Positions 15,101-26,849 of a DNA stretch of 64,000 nucleotides are shown here, one piece after another (the first letter of the stretch is position 1; each line of letters starts with the position of its first letter). Both the position numbers and the translations under genes were made by a program. This stretch comes from Dipetalonema caudispina (lineage: Eukaryota > Nematoda > Chromadorea > Rhabditida > Onchocercidae): NCBI GenBank assembly GCA_013365325.1, contig JABVXV010000002.1, forward strand, positions 1 to 64,000, read 5' to 3'. A model generated the notes under the pieces. It saw only the letters and a program-made list of their open reading frames with translations, made no database searches and was not told the origin of the DNA.

Positions 15101-15349
15101 TGACATGGAACTGATTCAAATGATTAACGTCAAGATGTATTTTTGAGCTTGCCCTGTTAAGAAAATATGCATTCTATCTTGTTACTAAAGTTGTAAGACA
15201 TATGATATTTCAGTTACCTTCAGCATATCTTCCTTCACCATTGCTGAGAAAAGCTTTTCTTCGCGAGCTTTCATCAACCATAAACATACCTCAGATCCAT
15301 TGATGTATGTCACCAAACCTATTTCCACACAATTTCCTGCCATCGACAT
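9120..15349 (-). CDS. Unrecognised ~785-aa protein with repeated ~50-residue module
   Basis: I cannot name the family. Eighteen exons agree in phase: 15218-15349, 14859-14981, 14541-14722, 14105-14216, 13925-13984, 13461-13584, 13097-13242, 12669-12803, 12323-12472, 11969-12049, 11488-11892, 11116-11184, 10703-10800, 10316-10466, 9963-10073, 9716-9817, 9518-9613, 9120-9200. A beta-rich module recurs: a hydrophobic strand, a Trp about ten residues on, then a second Trp about 25 residues later. Clear examples are residues 8-55 (GLVTYINGSEVCLW...FGIWIHV), 258-315 (GVVILREPQYSIIW...SNWVEY) and 574-625 (ILVKLTSTYGILW...LGSWMKA); residues 389-415 and about 675-700 look partly similar. A Tudor- or OB-like fold is possible but unproven. 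Exon 11 (residues 416-550) encodes an acidic, Ser-rich linker and the C-terminus is acidic. No signal peptide or membrane segment is seen, so it is probably intracellular. Junctions of exons 12-14 and 15-16 are least certain. Confidence 0.7.
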
Positions 15350-15808
15350 TTCTTCTACCCACCGAAAACTTTGTTACAAAATAAATATAGTGAAATATAT
15401 CATCCCTAGATATCATACGAGCGAATCCACAAAAACAACTTTCTTCGTCATAAAGTAATAAGCCCAACATCGGCAGCATCCTTTCATCGGATAACCTCTG
15501 CCATAACTTAAGTAGGTAGTTAAAGATCAGGTAATCTATGCTATCATAACACAAGTTATTTCAAATATTCTTCAGTCTTGAGAGCAATATTAACATAATA
15601 ATCCAAATAATTACTCTAACCTGTCACCAAACTTTCAAAAATGAAAAAATCTCCAGTAAATGATTAGGGATAAGCAATCTCTTCTGTACAAAAATACAGG
15701 AATATGCCGAAGAAAATGTCCATTCAAAACACAACTTCATTTATAAAAGTTCGAATCAATTCGTACTGGCGATGACAGGAAAAAGAGTTGGATTAAAGAG
15801 TGCTAGTG

Positions 15809-15840
15809 CAATACACTATTAACTAGTTAATAGTGTATTG
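15809..15840. repeat. Perfect 32-bp palindrome
   Basis: The sequence reads the same on both strands over all 32 bases: left arm CAATACACTATTAACT and right arm AGTTAATAGTGTATTG, with no spacer. It lies upstream of the 785-aa gene and downstream of delta-COP. No homopolymer or simple repeat explains it. Confidence 0.95.
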
Positions 15841-15883
15841 ATTAAGACAATGCCGAAAACAAAAACCAACCCAATATTTACTG

Positions 15884-15889
15884 TTTATT
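15884..15889 (-). promoter_or_regulatory. Possible polyadenylation signal of delta-COP
   Basis: AATAAA on the minus strand about 280 bases past the delta-COP stop codon. Confidence 0.3.
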
Positions 15890-16170
15890 TTTATGAATAC
15901 AGAATAATTTCGACATATGGTCATAACAAAAAGGGTACGTCACGTAGAACTTATGAGTTGAAGACAACAAATCAAACTCACTCTAAATAACTTTGATAAA
16001 CACTAAGTCCCCTCGAGTATAAAATATACACTGTATTTCGATCACATTGCGGGTAATAATTTATGGATAACTGAATCCATCGAACAGAAAACGTTAAATA
16101 GTTAAATAGCAATTTAACTGCATTAGTCACCCAAAACTAGCAATTTAAAAATCTCCAGTGAAACAAAACT

Positions 16171-19100
16171 TCAGACTATTTCAAACTTCTCGGTGATCAG
16201 ACGACTCTCCGTTGAATACTGTATCGTTTCGCCTATATCCATCTTCTGTACTGACTCTACCTATAAAGTGACAAAAAATAAACAAGTCGAGACCATCACT
16301 CAAAAATCGCGAAATACCAAATGTTATTCAAAATCTGATATTTTACTATAGCTATTTCAAAACGCTGAAAAGTTCCTATGTGTATCTATAGTAATATTAG
16401 TGTACTTAAAACCTGTTTTCAATTTTCTTTACAAACCTTAAAATGCATTTACAAGCAAACTAAATCCTACCAATACCGCACAACTTTCATATCGGGATGT
16501 TTAGGGAAAAAGAGAAGTAGAAACTCACAGCCATATTACAAAATAAATCTGTGCTTGTGAAGCGAACAGTTACTGGAAAGAAGTGATTAGCTTGGCCATT
16601 CGGAGTGCTAAATTCCAAAGAACCAATTTTATTCGACTCATCAACAACCGGCAAATTCCATATAAGCTGCGATCTTGATTTTACATACTCGTAAGTACCT
16701 TCACATTCCGATATTACCGGAACAGCTGCCGGTCTGCAAATGCTTGCGAAAATCCCAACACAAATCAGATATACCACATTAAACAAGCAGGATTTCTGGT
16801 TGTGTCATAAACTGGAAATACATACGGCAAAGGAATGACAATAACAACACTGTTCAGTGTCATATCTTCAGCCTGAAGCGTATATTCGATGTTCACTACA
16901 CAGCCATCAGGATTCTCATTTGGCCAGCAATTGACTGAAATTCAAAACTTCCTTTGAAAAAGCCTCTTGATTTATAGGGGCTCCATTTTAATGGCAGCTC
17001 CTCTACTAATTCCTTATCTATCGTTTGAATATAAAAAGGATAAATTTCCCTACGCTTTCGGGATTATGCAATATACTGAAACCAGAATACTGAATTATAC
17101 TTATTTTTTATTAAAGGCAGCCGATATTATCTGCAGAATGCAGCAATTAAATAAAAAAATTTTTCGGATTAAACAACTACAATAAGGAGAGTTGTTCAGT
17201 TTCAAAAATAACATTCGACACAGTGGTCCTCTGCAGGAATTTAAACAAACTTGAAATGGGAAGTAGTTCTTCGCTACTCAGAAGTAATCGCCACTTTAGC
17301 ACACCAACATCCATATTTACTGGGAATGGTTTCTGAACTGACTTCAATTTTAACAATGATTTTTGCAGCCATTCCTTTTTGTCAAGATTCGGATGCACCT
17401 AAACAGATAATTATCCTGCACCGTTACTGAAAGATATAATGTTACAAACATTTCATCACTTACCTGTAGCTGTGCACCGTGCTTGTCATTGTTGCTAATT
17501 TGAATACAGACAGTAGCAAATTGTGGACCACTTATTGAAAGTGAAGCACTACCAAGTACCTTTAAAAAAAAATTATTAATGGCGCCAACAAAAAATGAAA
17601 TATAATGAATCTGTATGATTATGCAACACAAAACGATTAAGCGAAACTGCTTATCAGAATTTTGAGGACTTTAATTCAGCTAAGCATTACTGCCTTCTCC
17701 CTGATAAATCATAACGCGCTCATTTAAGAGCTTCAAAACTGTTACACAAATTCAAGTGTTCAATAAAACTTTGCACTGATGATATAGATCTCAAAATAGA
17801 AATGTAAAACCTGAGTTTCTGACACGCTGACATAGCAGTTCTTCACAAGACTCAATGTTAGCTTTCTCTTTCTAAATAAGAATTTATGATATACCTCCCC
17901 ACTCTCCAGACCCCCATCTCGCGATACTGATGCCGACAGTTTTTCTTCAATTTTAATATGAACAGGAGCATGCGACATGGTAGACGAATTGATTTCAGAT
18001 GAAATCCGATCACCTGCATCAGCAATATCTGATGCGCGTAGAGGTGTATCAACTACTTGTCCTTAATAAAATATTTCATATAATAAGTGATGAAGTGCAA
18101 TGACTCAACACTTTATACATCATTGTTTGATTGAAAGAGAATAAAAAATGTATCCTAATATACTATTTGTTTCCTGGCAAAGACTGAGATAGTCAAGTTC
18201 GGCTATGAAATAAGAAAAGTACGTGACTAGCTAGGTTCGTTAAGAAGATTCTGCTTCCTGTATCATCTATTCTTCAGATTTCAAGAACCTATCCTACGTA
18301 ACTGTCAAAATGTCACCACTAAATAAAGCGTCATGGATTTTTTATATTTGAAGTCGTACTTAGTGCTTTCATAATTCGACTTCTACCTTTCATCATTGCA
18401 AAAGTCATCGAAGTTGTATTAATGATATTTCTGCAAATTTGCATACCTGACTAGTTGTATTATTTTTGTAAATTTGTATATCTGACTAACCTTCTCTCCT
18501 TAACTGTTTTAAAAATTGGTCATCATCGGCATTTTTGGAGCCAAGCTTCAAAGCTTTGCCACTTCCACGTGTAGCTGCTGGTACTTTCGGTTTTACAGTT
18601 AGCCGCACAGGTGTATCATCAACAACTGCCGTTAAAGGTACCGATGACGAGCTAATAGCTGTTGCACTGCTTCCCAGACCTAAACCGTTTATGTATTAAG
18701 AACAAGTTATGTAAATAGTTCTTGCACAAAACAATACATTATAACAGAACTATATGAATAAAACACCTCTTCCTGATTTTCGCTGTTCTGCCTTCAACTT
18801 CTTCAGTTCCATGGCTTTCTGCGTCATCAATTCATTAGCAGCTCGCTCTTGAGCCTACAAAAAGAATGGATAATACAAAGACGAATTACCCCCACCATTC
18901 AACCTTACTAATATGAGCCCGTTCCCTCAAAAAAAACTAACGATTTTTATCTGATTGAACACTCGTTCCTCATGAGAATCCATTTCCGTGAAGGTGCGTA
19001 TCTGTGCCAGGTTGACATTTTCACGATATCCAAGGGCGACAATTTCATCAAAAGCAAATATAAGATCAAATAAATTTGCTTGCAATTCTTTTTCATCATT

Positions 19101-19992
19101 CGAGCGGCAATATTCCGGAATCTAAAACATAATTCACACAATAGAACTTGAAAACTTGAACTCCTGAGAATTATCACTTGACAGTAAGTATTTATATCTC
19201 GGTTATACTTTTCAAAAGTATTCAGGTTAAACTCGATAAAAGATACTTCTCATCACTTTATAAGACAAACAACTAACCACTCTTGAAAACAGTCGGAGAG
19301 TTTCTAAATCCTCCAGAATATTCGATGCTTTAGTGGTGATCAGGACAACGTGTACACTGTCCAGTGGATGGAAAACATAACGAACGCTGTCTGTTTCAAT
19401 GAAAGTATGCTGACGTTGCGCTAAAATGAATAATTTTTTATATGTCACAAACAACAGAGGAAGGATTCTTTATGCAGTTCTATTTAAATACTTCAAACAC
19501 TACTGTGTCCTTTCCCAGTGACGAGCTTCAGGACACTTTGATACAGTCAGAATCTCAAGTCTGAATATTATTCGAAGTGAAGAACCGACTACTCTCTGAC
19601 TAAGAATTAAACATACATTTATCGGAAGCAATTAATTTCGGAAAAGCATCCAACAATCCTTCTAACCGAGCTTTTGTCATGTCCGAAATGAAAACCCTTG
19701 CCAAGAGCGCTGAAAAAGCAGCATATCTAACAACAAAAGAACTAAATCAAATGAGATGCACTGCTAGTGCTCATCTGTACCTTAGATCATTGAACATCAA
19801 CTCATCGCTTAAATCTGCAAGCCAACAATTTGATCTGATGGGAAATTTACATGAAAACGCCCCCTATTGGATACATAGCACAAAGTCTAGTTCCACTAAA
19901 AACATCCGAAATATTCTACAAAAATATTTTGATGGAAATAGAAGCCTACGTTTTCCCGTCTTTGTTATAATTGCCGCTCCAATGAGGACCAT
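16171..19992 (-). CDS. copd-1: Coatomer subunit delta (delta-COP)
   Basis: Delta subunit of the COPI coat, which buds Golgi-to-ER vesicles; part of the adaptor-like F-COPI subcomplex in the cytosol and on Golgi membranes. Twelve exons, all in phase: 19950-19992, 19617-19709, 19278-19420, 18942-19121, 18767-18854, 18491-18679, 17895-18061, 17464-17559, 17251-17398, 16826-16934, 16529-16733, 16171-16260; about 516 aa, the usual length. The N-terminal longin domain (about 1-140) has family sequences such as [14 protein letters not shown] and [22 protein letters not shown] charged helix and Ser-rich linker follow. The C-terminal mu-homology domain (about 270-516) includes [25 protein letters not shown] and a WNLPVVD...GSLEFS stretch. 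The start MVLIGAAI matches the family, on a 43-base first exon. Gene looks complete and ordinary. Confidence 0.96.
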
Positions 19993-21502
19993 CTTCGTAT
20001 CTGAAATGAATCATCATCACTACTTCCCAATTTATAATACCCACCGTCTTTCTTTTCCCCATTATTAGCAATTATTATGCATATCCTTGATCCAAATAAA
20101 AAATTGTTTAAATTATTTAGATTTCATGTTCCTTCCTAAGACTTTCAGGTTCAGTATTTAGCACAATCCACAACACTCTACTACTTAATTGAATAAAATG
20201 GAAGCTATTTCTCCCTGAAAAGGAGGAATATATCTCTCTTTTAACAAATGAGAAGGGCATACAGATGAACGATGTCCAGACAAGTTCTAAGGACAGGGTT
20301 TTAAATGCTTTTTGAGTGCTCCCAGAAGTTCATCCATCTCTCCAAAATTCTAGGTAAAAATAATGAAGCACGCTTTACGCGCTCACTTTACACATTCCAA
20401 GTTATTCTCAACCCATCTGTATAATCTGTTTCTTATTCTTCTTGTCTTCTGATCAATGCTTCAACATGACAATGTACAGTCCCTATCAATATTCTCCTCC
20501 ACAGTCCGTTTTTTATTCTTTAAACCTATACACATATACTTCTAAACTAAATTTTTCGAGAACATTTCATTTCCTTATAGCTTATTAGAGCATAATAACT
20601 ATTATGAAGCTAGTTGTTGAAAGGAGAAGACATTATATCTCAACGTCCCTGACCCCATAACCTCCACCCACTCATCACACCCACAACTTCCACGTTTCCT
20701 TCATGTATCAGCCAAGCGGAAAATGAAAAACGTTGCCAACGCCTACTACACCCACAATGCAAATCGTCGTGTTTCAGCGAGAAATGCTGGATACAATCTA
20801 TCTGTAATCCCTACAACAAACTTAGCATCCTGAAAGTGCATAAATTATAAATGCCAGGCTTAACAACATTAGGTTTGAAAAGAATTTTGATCGGAAAAAA
20901 TTCGCCAAAAATCGTAGTTGCTGTAGATACTGAGTTCTGATATAACTTGTGAAGCTTCACAACGGTTTGATTCCGGAGACGAAGATACTAAATTATCTTT
21001 TGTAGGGTATACAGTTCCACTTCTAAAGAAGATTGCATCGAATATCTGGGTTCAAATTATACGTCTTTAATACACTCCATAGTACGATTTGACCCTCATT
21101 ATAGTGCAATATTTATGTGTAATTCAAAATATACGCAAGGTATCATTTACTGAATATACAAATGCATGAGATTACCGATTCGACACATATCTGCATCTCT
21201 GTATCTGGAAAACCCGTCACGAACGCTACTTAAGAATTACAATTGCTTAATGTGAAATAAGGCGACAAAACACAATAACCATCGTCCTCATAAATAATTC
21301 AAAGCTAGAAAAACAAATTAATTGCAATGAAAACCAAGAACACTTGAAAATTTAATTCATCAAATGCGCTAAAAAAGTAAACCAACTGGTGGCAATATGT
21401 ACTGCACTTTGCTGAACTTTTCAAGTATTTCACAACCTAAAGCGAAACAACAAATGGAAATTCGATTAAATATCGAAAAATAATTAAAAAGAACCGACAT
21501 GT
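19993..21502. other. Intergenic region
   Basis: 1.5 kb between HAT1 and delta-COP, both on the minus strand. No exon with sensible splice sites was found; it should hold the HAT1 3' UTR and the delta-COP promoter or outron. Confidence 0.5.
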
Positions 21503-24391
21503 TTAACAATTAGCAAAATTTATCAATCGTTTAATAACAATCCGATAACCGGCTAGTTCTTCTTCATAGAGTTGCTCCAGTTTGGCTGTTTTCTGCTCTG
21601 TACTCATCTGACTGGCTACAACTGCTGCATATTCATACTCATCCAAAACACTTGACAGCTTTCTCCAGTCGCGCTCACTTCGCTATAAATATAGCTATAT
21701 TTGAGATTTAAAAAGGTAAGCAAATACTTCGCAAATAAGGAAAAAAAACCAGACTGCTCTTGCTACAGTTCATATGCCTTCACCACTTCAGATCAAACAG
21801 AAAATTCAAGTAACGTTCGAAACAGGAATGTGCAGCAGCATATTGGCGACAAAACACAAGAATCACCGTTCTCATAAATATTCAAACGTTCAGCAAACAG
21901 CAGCAGAAAATATTGCTACATGTCGATTGTTAGATATGAATATGTTTCAAATGAAATTAAAAAAAACTCACTTTAAAGGGTTTTTCAAGTCTTCTCTTTA
22001 CATCCAACCGGTATTCTTCCATGGCTTTTTCATCTCGAACACCGATATGGTGCAAACGCAGTATTTCATAAACGCGCCGTGCCTGTTTCTAGAATAGTTC
22101 ATTTAAACATCAGTAAACAGCAGTTTGATTTCGATTTTTACGGACTCATTCTTTGAACAAAGTCCACCGCGTTAAGTCATTAGGAGCATAAAAAAAGAAT
22201 AGAAAATTGGCGCAGATCTTCACTGTCTCTATGTGTAGACATATTGACTTTATACATACTGAAATTTGAAGTGAAAGTTGGTCATAGAATCAAATAGTTT
22301 CATTACAAAAAATCTTACTGGATTTATTTTGAACCGTAATAAGGCAGCATTTCTCATCTCTTCGGTGAAACCTTTTTTTAGATTATCTGCATGGAATTCC
22401 TTAAGTGTTGAGCAGTTGCAGCAATTCACATAGTCTCGCGTTGTTATAAAAGATTCTGCAGGAACTTCCGCTGGAAAATAATATTTTTAAAACAAAAAAA
22501 GTGCGAATTACTTCCTGTATAAAGCAAAGGTGTTCCAGTTCTCCACCCTCAAGGAGAAGTTCACACCATTTTAGTGTGCGGAAAAACACTATTACAAATA
22601 TGGGAATTCTCCATTTCCGAGAACTGCGAACATAAAGTATTGAATTATGAAACTAGAACACTTTAGACCACTTCATTTCTTATTACATAATTACTGTTAA
22701 CTACGGGAAAAATTAAAAACTAATACCAACCTGTAATGTCTGTGACCTTCGGGTCTTGAATTAAGTCGTTATATATTGCCTTCAAAAATCTAGCACCAAT
22801 ACCAGCGCCGTGATAATGTGGCAGCAATAAAATCTGGGCAATCCTGGGTCGAATTTTATCCGGGTAATTATAAAATCTGACAAGTGAAGCATACCCCGCA
22901 AGTGCCACACGCGAAACTCCATTATCTTTTTTAAATGATTCGTACCTGAAAAGAAACTCTGAAGAAATACGTGAATGGCCAGCAAAAACATCCGCATTTA
23001 ATATCACAAGGTGGATTAACCATATCTAAGGTTGAAGAAATCGCGTCAAGTCTACTCAGAGTCATGACGGTTTTTCCATATATTAATTTAACAACTGGAA
23101 ATACCTAAAGTAATCATGGATTGCTGAAAAAATTTCGTGTAGTGTCATAAAACTAACAAGAAATAATGCTGCCATCGTGGATCATCATTATCAGTGTACT
23201 GTGCAGCTTCAATGTACCATAATGCAAGAGTCTGAACTCGAGCTAAATATGCATCAAATCCAGGCGAACTTTCATTGACCATCCAAACCTGTAGCTCTCG
23301 ATTACCTGAACTGCCGAGAATTATACCAATGAACAGTTGTCTTTCAATACAAAATTGTTTGGAAATGTCAAAATGAATCATGAAGATATTATATCCTCTA
23401 TCCAGAGAAAATTGAAAAATTCGGAGGAAACTGCAATTTTTGAAGCCAAACAGTAATTATTTCCAAAATACGAGGAATCCCAGTGCAACAAATTAACTAA
23501 AATCACCCAGATAGAATAAACTTTCCAGGAACTTAATTCTCAGAAAAGAACTTCCCAAAAACTTAATCCTGATGTTTGCACATCTAATGTATGCCCTACA
23601 TATCAACTAGATTTGAAGATGTAGATAATCTACCAGCAGTGAATTTGGAGAGAAGCTGTCCATAAGGCGAAAAATTTCTCTGCTCATCCAAACGAGACTT
23701 GAAAATAGCACTTGTCTGGCATAGCATTTCCATTTGTTCAGCTGGCAGCTGTTCGCTTAATTTCCGAACTATATTGTCAGCCTAAAATAAAAACAATATA
23801 ACACAAAATACACATCTAAGATACTTAAACAATGGATCGGAAAATAGAGCAAACTTTGAATTCCGTTGTGAACGATGTTATTTCGGCTACATAATTAATT
23901 TCGGGATAGAGATACATTGATGCATCGGTATAATGTATAGTGACATTTAAATCCTTGTAACCAAATATTGTTTCACTGAAATACATTCAATAGATTATAG
24001 TTATGGGCTGCTGGCTTCGCGTTGAAATACAAAGGAATGATCGAGCGAATTGACAAATGGTAAGAAAAGTGGTGAAGGGATTATGTGATAGTCGCTTATC
24101 CATGTGACGCAACGATGTAAGAAATAGGTGAATACTCGAGTAAGAATCAGCGGAAAATCTGCAGTAACTTACTTCTCTCCGAAATGCTGATAAACATATT
24201 CGGGATGATGTCTTTGTGCTGAGACCATTTCGCTCATATCAGACACTGCAAAATTGGTCGGTAAATTTATAATAGCATTGGAAGTACATAATAGAGAGTG
24301 AAACGCGAGACTCACCAAATGTTAGTGATATTGCCTGGGTACCATCCACCAGGAAGTCGGCATATTTCTCCTTTACGTTTGACATAGCCAT
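21503..24391 (-). CDS. hat-1: Histone acetyltransferase type B catalytic subunit (HAT1)
   Basis: GNAT-family enzyme that acetylates new histone H4 (Lys5 and Lys12) before chromatin assembly, with an RbAp46/48-type partner. Nine phase-consistent exons: 24316-24391, 24173-24245, 23855-23975, 23634-23781, 23158-23305, 22731-22945, 22319-22470, 21972-22088, 21503-21682; about 409 aa, close to the human enzyme. Family landmarks: ETIFGYKDL and the HAT1 N-terminal domain (1-185), LWYIEAAQY and DDPRWQHYF before the GNAT core, acetyl-CoA loop HGAGIGARFL (about 234-243), DITAEVPAESF after it, then QARRVYEILRLHHIG and a C-terminal helix. Start chosen at MAMSNVK; a second ATG lies two codons on. An acceptor at about 24422 may be a spliced-leader site; the 5' leader then holds a three-codon upstream frame (24400-24408). 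Confidence 0.95.
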
Positions 24392-26849
24392 CCCGATATT
24401 CACTGCATTGCTAACACTCCTGTAATACATTATCATTCAAAGTAATAGTACAGTGATAACAGAAACTCGCATACATCTTCACCGAGATGTAGAGAAATCG
24501 CGAGACATGCCACACAACGATTTACTCATCTCCCAGAAGATCCTGCCATGTCACGGTGATCCAAAATGACGCTGAGTTGAAGGGAACTCTTAGGATACTG
24601 TACTAATCGTTGTAGGACTCACAGTGCACACATTCAAAAGTCAGCGGGGATAAGGTGCCTACCGCCCGACGTGCGAAGTGACATGTGCAAGCGCACAACG
24701 CGCATTGTGCGAGGCGTGCCATCCTCTCTTCTTCTCTCTCTTCTGCACATCCTTTCACTATATTCATTGTCTCCTGATCTTTTCGCAACATCCTTTTTCT
24801 CTATTACACTCTAGAAATTCTATACTCTTTCATGATTAAAGATATAAACATACATAGAGAGTCGCGCCGCGTCGTCATTAGCATCAATGAGAGGAGGCTA
24901 GGAGCGGGCGGTGCGGCAAGGCTAGTTGGATGACTCGTCAATTCCGCATGGGTGATTTCCATCTACGTCATTTACGGATTTTATCAGTCTCTTCATCTAC
25001 TCTTATCACCTACTTATCAGTATTTCCTTTGAAGCACCATAAAATTATTCCTTTCCAGTTACATTTAATCATAGTTGATTGTTTATGTGAGCTATTATAT
25101 ATCATCATTCGTTTATACGTGTTTATTAACTATAAACATGTGACTAATCTATCAGTCATGTATGTCTGTCCTACATTTATGTGTCGTATATTTCGTCTTT
25201 AAAGGATTTGTCTATCTTATAATACCTATTCCGCAAGAATGCATGGGATTTCTATGTTGTCACTCTGAGATGTTGTTAGTGCATCCAATTTGAAATGAAA
25301 AGCGATAGATTTTCTTTTTTTATGCTAGTTTACATATGTGTGGTTGCTTTCTTCACACAGTTATATTTTTGTCCGGAAAATTGGGTTAGTTTTTGTAAAA
25401 TGGCGACTGTATTGTATTAGAACTTGATATATGGATTTCAGAGCAAGTTTGGCAAATTCTCTGAGCTTTATGGTTCATTTGTAGTTATGATAAACAGAAA
25501 CAAGTTCCACTATCCTTATTTCGTATGGAAGTTTCTGTTCGCCGGACAAAAAGAGTGTGTGGCTGGTAGTGTGAAATTCGTATAAGGTAATATGGGAATA
25601 ATTCTAGACGAAAGACAGATCCGTGCACGTGCTGTGAACAAAAGCTCTAGCCGAAATATTTGGTTTCAGAAATATGGAAGAGGAGATTCCTTAAATCTTG
25701 AGGTTTTGAAAAACATATATCTTAATTTTATTGTGAGTTGGTGCGGAAGGGTATTCATTTGGATGTGATGAAATGAAATTAAGATGATGAAAATCAAACA
25801 ATTACAGAAGATTTCTTCGAAATCTATAATATGCTAGAGGAAGATAATTAAAATTCATGAAGTAGAGCAGACATTGACTGTAGGAATATTCTCAGAAGGA
25901 TTCTGTTTTATTTGTACTGCATTTACTGATCTGAGTGATGTTTTTACTCAGCAGTAATTAAGTTACCACTTATTTAAATTTTCTCCCACATCTGTCTAAA
26001 ATTCGGTCAGATCAGTGACCTGCTGATCACATAGATTATCAAGTCATTGTGCTTGGAACTTCTTATGGTGAGCGAAATTCTCGTTTTTCTAATCCACCCG
26101 ATATTAATCTCATACCACATGCATCGCACTGCTTTTCTTTGCAGTTTTCTATGGACCATTATTTTCATTTACATAAGCTTCGGTTCATCTGCCAAGAGTT
26201 TGCTCATATTTGTTCTGAATTATTTGCAAGGAAAAAACCTTCCAAGAAACTGGTGGAAAATAATTTTTCCATTTAACACTTCGCAGTATATCACTGACTA
26301 TTTTTCTCGTTGCACTGAAATTAGTTTTGTTTTCCTGTTCTTAAATTCTTGCCTTGACTTTTCTTACAAACATGCTTATCCGATTCGAAGTTCTGTAACA
26401 TCTCGTGTTGTTTTTGTGGTGAATTCTTGCCTAAATCTCTTAGAATGGTCTTGTCATTTCAGGACGTACGAATTTGGTTTGGAGGCCGTACAGAATATAC
26501 GGAGGAATTTGTGTTATGTCGAGCCGGCGGTGGGTGCAAGGAGAATTCAATGGGACTCGGAACTGTGATTGATATATCAGCAACGCCGGTTAATAGTGAA
26601 CAGTTCATTGTAATCTTTTTGGTTTTTCATGATCAATAATATTGTCATAGCCTAGTTGAGAAAGTATTTATTTAGTTGTTTATTTGTTAAAAGATTTTTT
26701 ATGAGATTTTTTCCAACTAAGAATGACGTATGATAGTTTTAGGCTACGGTTTACGTTTTTACTTGCAGGCTGGTCAGGAAGCAAAAAGAGCACAATCGTT
26801 TTACCTTGTTGAGAAGCTAAGACGATTTTTAGTAATAACGCAATTTAAA
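24392..26849. promoter_or_regulatory. Shared region between divergent HAT1 and NSL1-like genes
   Basis: 2.5 kb between two diverging genes. A locally GC-richer, CpG-containing stretch (about 24640-24925) stands out from the AT-rich surroundings and has a short inverted repeat, CGCACAA and TTGTGCG around a six-base loop (24692-24711). This is a plausible bidirectional promoter by position and composition only. The plus-strand open frame at 26047-26568 is AT-rich and not protein-like. A short in-phase 5' exon for the NSL1-like gene could lie at 26516-26533. Confidence 0.4.

Larger units (their letters stand above)
15350..16170. other. Intergenic region with palindrome
   Basis: 820 bases between the delta-COP stop and the start of the 785-aa gene, both on the minus strand. 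It holds a perfect 32-bp palindrome (listed separately). The minus-strand open frame at 15291-15554 overlaps exon 1 of the 785-aa gene in another frame and is not coding. The minus-strand spacing would allow an operon, but no evidence decides this. Confidence 0.5.

Noticed and set aside
15070..15170. Possible exon between exons 1 and 2 of the 785-aa gene
   Set aside because: An acceptor and donor exist, but the required phase meets a stop; joining 15218 directly to 14981 is in phase.
22495..22589. Extra HAT1 exon in the 22401-22589 minus-strand frame
   Set aside because: HAT1 continuity is DIT then AEVPAESF, joining 22731 to 22470; the segment between is intron.
24603..24791. 62-codon minus-strand Cys/Arg-rich frame
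   Set aside because: It reads the GC-richer putative promoter and has no splice or family support.
26047..26568. 173-codon plus-strand frame resembling a membrane protein
   Set aside because: Hydrophobicity comes from T-rich DNA; there are no family features, and it overlaps the probable 5' region of the NSL1-like gene in an incompatible frame.
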